Source: Collimonas pratensis (GTDB taxonomy: Bacteria > Pseudomonadota > Gammaproteobacteria > Burkholderiales > Burkholderiaceae_D). From it: a DNA stretch of 64,000 bases. The notes beneath the pieces were generated by a model. The model saw only the letters and a program-made list of their open reading frames with translations. It was not told where the DNA came from and did not search any database. Each line of letters starts with the position of its first letter. Within the stretch, counting starts at the first letter, position 1. A program made the position numbers and the translations under genes. Of this stretch, positions 36,001 through 43,000 are shown piece after piece. Where the stretch lies: positions 5,332,001 to 5,396,000 of the forward strand of contig NZ_CP013234.1 in NCBI RefSeq assembly GCF_001584185.1. The letters are read 5' to 3'.

Positions 36001-37026
36001 ATGTTGGGACTTACTTCACCGTTGTGGCCAATTCATTACAAGCCGTTGCCCGATGAATTATTATCCTGTTGGCTCGTGCGCCTTGCGCATGGGCACGGTA
36101 TGAAATCTCAAACCTTCTGCAACGTTATTTTTGGCAATCGCATTCAAATATGGAATCGGGATATCGACCGATTGGCGCCGTCATGGCTATTGGATGAACT
36201 TAGTCGCCGAACTGGGACTTCCCCTGAAACGGTATTGAATACGACTTTGCGAACCTACGAGGGCCTGCTGTACAGGCAATTCAGATTGTCCGGCGCGTTG
36301 CATTGGATCCTCGTACTCAAAATGTATCACCGTAAGCGAGAGGGGCATGGGTTGCAGTTCTGTCCCACGTGCCTAGCCGAAGATACTATTCCATATTTCA
36401 GGAAAAATTGGCGCATCGCTTTCAATACGGTCTGTACTCGTCATGGAACAATGCTCCTTGACCGTTGCCCGAAATGTAGCGTGGCTGTCGCCGTTCACCG
36501 TCTTGATATGGCTAGGCCAGCCGACGTAGAACTCGCTCCACTTTCATATTGCCACATTTGCGGATTTGACTTACGGGCCGCACCGGCAACGGAACCGATT
36601 GCGTATGACGTCCCGACCGCAGCATTATTGCTTAAGGTAAGTCGGATCGTCGATACCGGAGGTAAACCAAGTCCAGAATGGGATTTGGGACGATATTCAG
36701 TCATGCATCAATTATGCAAACTCATGACTTCACGATATCAACACGTTTCCCTTCGACAGTTCGTGTTAGAACAAATTGGAACTCAAGACATGCCTTTGGC
36801 AGAGGGACATATATCTTTTGAGATGAGATCGATAGAAGAACGGCACCATTTGGCGCAATTAACAGCTTGGCTGCTTATGGATCCCGAACGGAGATTAACT
36901 GCAGCATGGCGAGCACAAGCTGTTCGATACAACATGCTCGTGAAAGATTTCCATCAACCACCTATTTGGTACAACAGGATCGTCGACGATTTTTCGAATT
37001 GGCGAAACCGATTTATATACAGCTAG
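36001..37026 (+). CDS. tniQ: TniQ family target-selection protein
   Basis: 341 residues. N-terminal TniQ domain (PLWPIHYKPLPDELLSCWLVRLAHGHGMKS) and zinc-binding region CPTC (121-124), C145, H148, CPKC (156-159), then CHIC (184-187). TniQ/TnsD proteins bind the attachment site and recruit TnsC. It is shorter than TnsD of Tn7, with only about 140 residues after the zinc region, yet it is the only TniQ here and so is the prime candidate for recognising lipA. The next gene on the other strand ends 4 bp away. Confidence 0.92.
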   Translation: MLGLTSPLWPIHYKPLPDELLSCWLVRLAHGHGMKSQTFCNVIFGNRIQIWNRDIDRLAPSWLLDELSRRTGTSPETVLNTTLRTYEGLLYRQFRLSGALHWILVLKMYHRKREGHGLQFCPTCLAEDTIPYFRKNWRIAFNTVCTRHGTMLLDRCPKCSVAVAVHRLDMARPADVELAPLSYCHICGFDLRAAPATEPIAYDVPTAALLLKVSRIVDTGGKPSPEWDLGRYSVMHQLCKLMTSRYQHVSLRQFVLEQIGTQDMPLAEGHISFEMRSIEERHHLAQLTAWLLMDPERRLTAAWRAQAVRYNMLVKDFHQPPIWYNRIVDDFSNWRNRFIYS

Positions 37027-37029
37027 CAC

Positions 37030-37464
37030 CTAGCTGACATAAAATTTTTTATGAATTTCTCGGTCATTTAGAAATCGCAGCGCTTTCTTCAACCATATGC
37101 TTTTTCTGATATCGCATTCCCAAATTATCATCACTCGCCACCCGGTCCGACGAAGAATTGCAATATTTCTCTTGTCGCGTGAAGCATTGCCCGAAATTTT
37201 TCTCTCCCAGTACTCGACATTGCTCTTTGGCCGGGACTGACCATATTTACACGAGTGATCATGCCAAAAACATCCATGTACGAAGATCACTTTGTGACGG
37301 GCAGGAAAAACCAAATCTGGCGTCCCAACCAACTTTCGACTGTGCAGAACGTAACGGTAGCCTAAACGATGAAGCGTCGATCGCACGATCATTTCTGGCT
37401 TTGTGTCTTTGCTGCGCACTTGAGCCATTGTGCGGCTGCGCTCAGCGACAGAGATCCGGTCCAC
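37030..37464 (-). CDS. vsr: Very-short-patch mismatch endonuclease Vsr
   Basis: 144 residues. RTMAQVRSKDTKPE, the catalytic GTPDLVFP, VFVHGCFWHDHSCKYG and WERKISGNASRDKRN are the Vsr signatures. A GTG start at 37464 is preferred: AAGGAGG lies six bases upstream, whereas the in-frame TTG at 37470 touches the ribosome site. Vsr repairs T:G mismatches made by deamination of 5-methylcytosine, matching the cytosine methyltransferase encoded 1.3 kb away. Confidence 0.92.
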   Translation of the reverse strand: MDRISVAERSRTMAQVRSKDTKPEMIVRSTLHRLGYRYVLHSRKLVGTPDLVFPARHKVIFVHGCFWHDHSCKYGQSRPKSNVEYWERKISGNASRDKRNIAILRRTGWRVMIIWECDIRKSIWLKKALRFLNDREIHKKFYVS

Positions 37465-37707
37465 ACTCAACCTCCTTAGTAAACTTACCTCAGATATTCA
37501 GAGCATACGCCGAATGTAAATCGCTCAATCGCCACCCCCAATGGCGTCAACCTCAGCCAGGCAGTCGATCAGATGATGCCGTCCGCTATGCTAGCGATCT
37601 GAATCCATCCACCGAAGTGAAGTTGAGGTACCATTCTTGGCGAGACAATGGCCGCGACTATCGTGCTCATCGATACCAAACCAAAAAAAAATGAATCAGG
37701 AAGAAGT

Positions 37708-37839
37708 ATGGCGGTATTGAATCAAATTGTAGCCCTGGACATTTCCACTGACGATCGGGTTCAAGCCATTGAACAAGCCAGGGTGCACGGTAAGCTTTTC
37801 GATGCCTTAAAGCGCCCCGGTTTCATTCACATTAGGTAG
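37708..37839 (+). CDS. Hypothetical 43-residue protein
   Basis: MAVLNQIVALDISTDDRVQA followed by HGKLFDALKRPGFIHIR. An AGGAAGAAG run precedes the ATG. It lies 5 bp upstream of the 235-residue gene, which has no ribosome site of its own, so the small frame may be there to carry ribosomes into it. No family recognised. Confidence 0.45.
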   Translation: MAVLNQIVALDISTDDRVQAIEQARVHGKLFDALKRPGFIHIR

Positions 37840-37844
37840 TAATC

Positions 37845-38552
37845 ATGACGAGATCTTTTGGTCTGGTGGATTATAAAGTTCAGGAAGCTGAGTTCTTTCT
37901 GCTCGAAGTTCATCGCTACGGCCAAAAAATCGATTTCTGGGCGGTCCAGTTCTGCGTCTCTGCTTTTGTCTCGGCCGCGCGCAGCGTTACGTTCGCGATG
38001 CAAGCATCTCTCAAAGGTAATCCAGAGTTTGATGTATGGTATGCCCCTCGACAAGAAGCGCTTCGAAAGGATCCCTTGTCACGCTTCTTCCATGATTTCC
38101 GAACGGTGACGCAGCACATCGGAGAGAACTTAGTCTCCGGCGGGTCTCACAGTAAAGCGGGTACCTTCTATTACTTTGTTCCCTGCCGTGACTTGCCGAA
38201 CGTCCCCGAGTTGGATGTGATCACCGCGTGCAACACGTATTTCAAAAGCGTGCTTGAACTGGTGCATGACTGTTATGTACATCTTCGGACCATCGTTGAT
38301 GGCCAATGGTACTTCACGGAGGAGAACTTTAGGCACCTAGGAAAGACGATTGAAGATGCCGAAGAGGAGCTTGGCCTGCCACGCGGCTGGACCGACATCA
38401 AAAAACCTGGGATCGAACCATATCGTTGGCACGTGTTGAGACGGAGTGCCGACGGCTGCAATATCCAATCACAGTTTGATAAGTGGTTGGGTAGGACCTT
38501 AGATCGGCCGCCAACTCCCCCCCCCCCCTATGATTCTGGGCGGTCTGAGTAA
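37845..38552 (+). CDS. Conserved hypothetical 235-residue protein
   Basis: Soluble, helical protein (FGLVDYKVQEAEFFLLEVHR; WAVQFCVSAFVSAARSVTFA; RFFHDFRTVTQHIGENL) with a Pro-rich C-terminus. I recall similar proteins as uncharacterised in bacterial genomes; no catalytic motif is visible. It lies between vsr and the methyltransferase gene and may belong to the defence cluster or be a stand-alone passenger. Confidence 0.65.
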   Translation: MTRSFGLVDYKVQEAEFFLLEVHRYGQKIDFWAVQFCVSAFVSAARSVTFAMQASLKGNPEFDVWYAPRQEALRKDPLSRFFHDFRTVTQHIGENLVSGGSHSKAGTFYYFVPCRDLPNVPELDVITACNTYFKSVLELVHDCYVHLRTIVDGQWYFTEENFRHLGKTIEDAEEELGLPRGWTDIKKPGIEPYRWHVLRRSADGCNIQSQFDKWLGRTLDRPPTPPPPYDSGRSE

Positions 38553-38723
38553 ATGGCACGTGCGGACGCGTTTCAATCATAAAATCACGCTCGCCGAAAT
38601 TGATAATATAAACACAATAAACTCATTTTCCTACTTACTCACTTTCATCAATTTGCATACGGGAATTCATGAATATAGGCCCAACGTCCGCTATTTGGTG
38701 CCATGAAGCAGGATGTCAAAATG

Positions 38724-38773
38724 TTGACGCCTTTGTGCAATCGCTGTACATTGACGCCACTAGGAGGCGTCAA
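38724..38773 (+). promoter_or_regulatory. Inverted and direct repeats over the methyltransferase ribosome site
   Basis: TTGACGCC (38751-38758) and GGCGTCAA (38766-38773) form a perfect 8-bp inverted repeat with a 7-bp centre that contains the AGGAGG ribosome site; the second arm ends on the A of the start codon. A further TTGACGCC lies 27 bp upstream at 38724-38731. It can act as an operator, as an mRNA hairpin hiding the ribosome site, or both. Confidence 0.7.
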
Positions 38774-39912
38774 TGCGTGTTGTGGATCTTTTCGCCGGAT
38801 GCGGCGGGTTGAGTAAGGGATTTGAGCAAGCGGGCTTTGAGCTTACGCTGGCAGTAGAGCATTGGGCTCCTGCGCGGGAAGTCTACAAGGCCAACTTTGA
38901 TCACATCGTTAAAGACCTGGACTTAGGGCGGGTAACTGACGCCACTCGCCTAATTCGTCCTGAGAGGCCAGATCTGATTATGGGTGGCCCACCCTGTCAG
39001 GAATTTTCGGTTGCAGGCGGTCGCGTTGAAAGTGATCGAGCCGAACTGACACTGAAGTTTGCGAAAATCATAAGCGCAGTGCGACCGCGCTGGTTCATGC
39101 TGGAAAACGTACCAGGTGCTCGCAAAAGTGTCGCTTGGCAGTCAGGACGTAGTGTTTTGGAAAAAGCCGGTTATGGTATTACTGAGTGCATTCTCAACGC
39201 AGCGTACTTCGGGGCACCGCAAAATAGGAAGCGTTTTTTTGCCATTGGCTGCATAGGCGAAGAACATGACTTCCTGTTTGATGAAATTCAAATGGGGAGT
39301 TCAGAAAATCCCCTGTCTATACGCAACTTTGTCGGCGATGAATTTGGCATCGATTTTTACTATAGACATCCAAGGAATTGGGGGCGTCGAGGAGTGTTTT
39401 CGCTAGACGAGCCTTCTCCGACTATTCGATCAACGAACCGGCCCGTTCCACCAGGTTATAAACCACACCCTGACGACGCTGGTCCATGCAAAGAAGCTCG
39501 GCCACTATCTTCGTGGGAGCGAGCAAGAATTCAAACCTTTCCTGAGAATTTTCAGTTTTCCGGAACAATGACTAATCAGAGTACGATGATTGCCAATGCC
39601 GTGCCAGCCTCCTTGGCAGAGCATGTGGCGGCCGCAATATCCCGTTATGAGGAGCAGCGTTCTATGTTCAGCGACCCAAATTTTCGTGAGTGGTTATCTT
39701 CTACTCAAGAGTACACCCCTCGCACCATCAGCAACGTAATTTCGAGAATTAATCGTGCTTCGCGCATCTTGCATGCCCGCCAACTCTCTAATGATCCGTT
39801 GGATATAATTCACGCTCTCGAACGTAAAGGCGAGTTCGCCGAACTATCATCCAGCGTGCGTTCGCAAATTAAAAAAGCTATTCGTTTACGCGCAGAGTTT
39901 CAAGGGCGTTGA
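38773..39912 (+). CDS. druM: C5-cytosine DNA methyltransferase, probably DruM
   Basis: 379 residues with the m5C motifs: I VDLFAGCGG (4-12), IV GGPPCQEFS with Cys75, VI ENVPG (111-115), VIII APQNRKRFF, and X MIANAVP; a C-terminal extension of about 80 residues (VISRINRASRILHARQLSN) is unusual. It faces the druFGE-like operon and should protect self DNA. AGGAGG precedes the start, inside a hairpin. It would be called Dcm-like if taken alone; the type II Druantia role comes from the neighbours. Confidence 0.88.
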   Translation: MRVVDLFAGCGGLSKGFEQAGFELTLAVEHWAPAREVYKANFDHIVKDLDLGRVTDATRLIRPERPDLIMGGPPCQEFSVAGGRVESDRAELTLKFAKIISAVRPRWFMLENVPGARKSVAWQSGRSVLEKAGYGITECILNAAYFGAPQNRKRFFAIGCIGEEHDFLFDEIQMGSSENPLSIRNFVGDEFGIDFYYRHPRNWGRRGVFSLDEPSPTIRSTNRPVPPGYKPHPDDAGPCKEARPLSSWERARIQTFPENFQFSGTMTNQSTMIANAVPASLAEHVAAAISRYEEQRSMFSDPNFREWLSSTQEYTPRTISNVISRINRASRILHARQLSNDPLDIIHALERKGEFAELSSSVRSQIKKAIRLRAEFQGR

Positions 39913-40027
39913 GGTTCGACGGAAGCTAGGTCAAAATGTCTGGGCCAATAATGCGGAGCAGAGCTCCCATCACTGGCCCGACCAACTCGATTACAGAAGG
40001 CAAATATCTCGCAATTCTAACTACAGG

Positions 40028-43000
40028 TTATTTGCTTTCTATATTTGCCTGCTTGTTATGCATCTCCGCGAGAGTTCGCAGAGGCCGTCTTTCTAAGTTG
40101 AAGGTGTCGGTAAAAGTGAGCCCATTCGCCCAATCAGTACCCAAGATCTTGGACATCACTGATTCGTCTTTCCTCCATAGAGGATGAACCACGACGGTGC
40201 GGAACAACTCATCTCCTGCCAGAGACCGTGCAATGATGCAGGGTAATTTTGAAGCTGCGAGAACAACGTAGCTCATCGTTCCCGGACGCATTGCAACAAC
40301 TGACTCTGCCAAACTATGCGCATATTCATGCCATTCAGCTATTTCTGGGAAATTCCTGTCATTTGTATCAATGCCAGCTGAATAGTTATCCTGAATCATA
40401 GCCCTCAAGTAGGCAATTCCGAGGCGCCAATCAAGCAGCCCATGATATCGACGATTGCCAAATCGTTGAATACAACGATAGCAAGACGTCTTACATTGCT
40501 CCGCATGCGCACCGTCGCCATCTGTGCCAAGGAAATCTTGTAAAGGCCATACAATTTCATTTTCCAAGATTTCCTCAAGCAACTTGGCAATATATGGCAC
40601 GCCCCCCGACACGTCCGGATCACCGAGGCGTTTGCACAAACCAGATCCGTTGACTAATGAGTCTGCTATCTGCAGCATAGGCAAACCACCGCGAAGGCGA
40701 GGCTCGAGTGCCTCAAATTCCTCAGCAGATACGTCAAGCATGAGTGCTGCTTTTTGCACTAGAATTTGGGTGGCACTAACAGCGGCGGCACGAGTTGCTA
40801 TATTGAAGAATTCCCCTTTACGAGCAACATGATTCAGATTTAAACGGCTGTCAAATTTTCTCAATTCTAAATAAACAGCATCCGTTTTTTTTCGAGAGAT
40901 TAATCCGAACTTCATACCCAAATTTCCATTAAGCTCCCATCGACTCGCCTGAGATTTTTCACGAATGCTCGTTTCGATCGCTTGTGATCGCGTCAATTTG
41001 AGCCATTTAGATGCTCCTGGCAAAGGCAATCGTAAATCAGACACCTCATCGACTCTAAATTGCTGAGCAACCTCGTCTGAATTAGCTACCCCATCATTAA
41101 GTTGCATAATTGTGGCTCCGGCCCCGCGCCGCACAACAATGTTTCGATGCACAATTGGCTCACCTACTTTCAGTACTGTGGCAACAGTACGTTGATTCAT
41201 GCGCCCGACTACATCACCGCTGTCTTGAGGATTAAAATCTGTCCGGAAAGCCGTCGGCGTTTTATATTCTGCGAAGTTCGCTATCGAAATTTGTTCACGA
41301 CAGTCATCGCACTCAAGCTCTGTTGTCGGCAATGTTTCATAGTGCTTCGCAGAGCCACAGGCATCACATATGGCGACAAATGTTTCAGACTCCCACCAGT
41401 CTGATACCGCTTGGACCGCGATACCTCCCGCGCGCTTCACCGGATCGGAAAGATTTCCGGTAAAACCTATCACCTTATGCTTTTGTTTATCCTTAACGAG
41501 CACAGAGCCGGGAGCAAACTCGAAGACGGCCAGGTCCAAATCACGGCTTATCGTCGACCATTCATATTCGTCGCTGCCTTTACCGTCATCTTCTCGAAGG
41601 CCCAAGTAGAGATTTCGAACCCGGGTCGGCATGCCATACATCGGCAGTAGTCCCTGCTCGGCGAGAAAGCGCGCCAACCCGAATCCGGTACCGGTTGGTT
41701 CATTTGGTTTAAGACCATTAATTTCCGACATCAGCTGCTCCACAGTTGCATGCGTCGCTAGCGCTGTTTGCTGATCGACGCTGAACGTTGCAGCCTGCAA
41801 AAATTCATCTCGCACAGATATAGTTGAGTGCAGCGCATCTCGAAGGCGTTGAGGCCAACCCGCCGCATCGTCGAAATAATAGTCCGCCATAGTAACGTAC
41901 TCGCCATGAATATCAGGAGGCAGCAACAGATCACCAGGATATGGCTTGCTGTTTTGGTGGCACTCCTGCCGCAGCATTTTAAATGCCGCGCGCAGCCAAG
42001 ATTTGCGCAATAGTCTCAGCGGAATCGGCTCGTGATTTATTGCAAGAAATGGCGGAGGTGGAGCATCTCCAGTAATCGCCTTGGGGTGTGCAAAATAGTA
42101 TGCGTCGTGGGTTCGTCCGCGACAAAAAGTCGCTACGAAAGAAAAAGCTTGCCCGCGTCGCCCGGCTCGACCAACACGTTGTTGGTAGTTGAATCGCTGT
42201 GGCGGCATATTGGCCTGGTACACACTTTGCAGCGAGCCAATATCAATACCAACCTCCATAGTCGTTGTAACTGATAGCATGTCGATTTCAGTAGCTCGCT
42301 TCTTCGTCTCACTCTGTCCATCGACAAAAATTCCCTTAAATTTTCTCAGCCTATCGGAAAAGTTATCTGTCTGACCGGTAAGCTCTTCAACGCGGAGACG
42401 GAATCGCGGCACCTCATCCTTGGCTCCTCGCACAATTCGCTTGCCAAGAAAATTCTCTTGCCACAGATCTTCAACTTTACCACTTGCTCCGAGGGCCAAT
42501 GGATCTCCACAGCGTGTGCAATGACGTATCCCATAATGCATATGGACTCGTTCACAAGTCTTACAGCGCCAATATGGATCTCCCCCTTCAGCAACACGCA
42601 AATGCAGATTGCCGATATCAAACCAGCCGCTTTTATGTCCAATCGCGGATAAGCGGCCGAGGACTGAGCTCAATTTCTCAACAACGGAAGTGTCCCCGAA
42701 TACCTTCTGCGCAACCTTTTTAACTCGATTGTTAGTGATGTCAAAGCCTAGAACCCATTCTTTCTTGGCATCCTCATCAAAGTACTGATTGTCGCGAATT
42801 CGATACGCGCCAGCGAATACGCGTAACCAGGCGTCAAGTTCGTCCTTCCCAGCAATATCGCGATCAGATACACATGGATACGCGAGCCCAGTTTCTTCCA
42901 ACGCAAAAAAAGTGTTCGCAAAAATTACATCATCGACCAACTCATATTGCTGACTCAAAATCAATCCGGCCAAATTTAAACGGTCCGCTCCGGTCAGTTC

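Noticed and set aside
32551..37026. CRISPR-associated transposon (CAST)
   Set aside because: TnsABC and TniQ are present but no cas gene or repeat array exists anywhere in the element.
37640..37660. TTGGCGAGACAA near 37,640 as an internal TnsB site
   Set aside because: Only the short GCGAGACAA core matches and the AGTAGTT half is missing; probably chance.
39936..40187. 83-residue + strand frame after the methyltransferase
   Set aside because: Mostly antisense to the end of the giant helicase gene and lacks a ribosome site.
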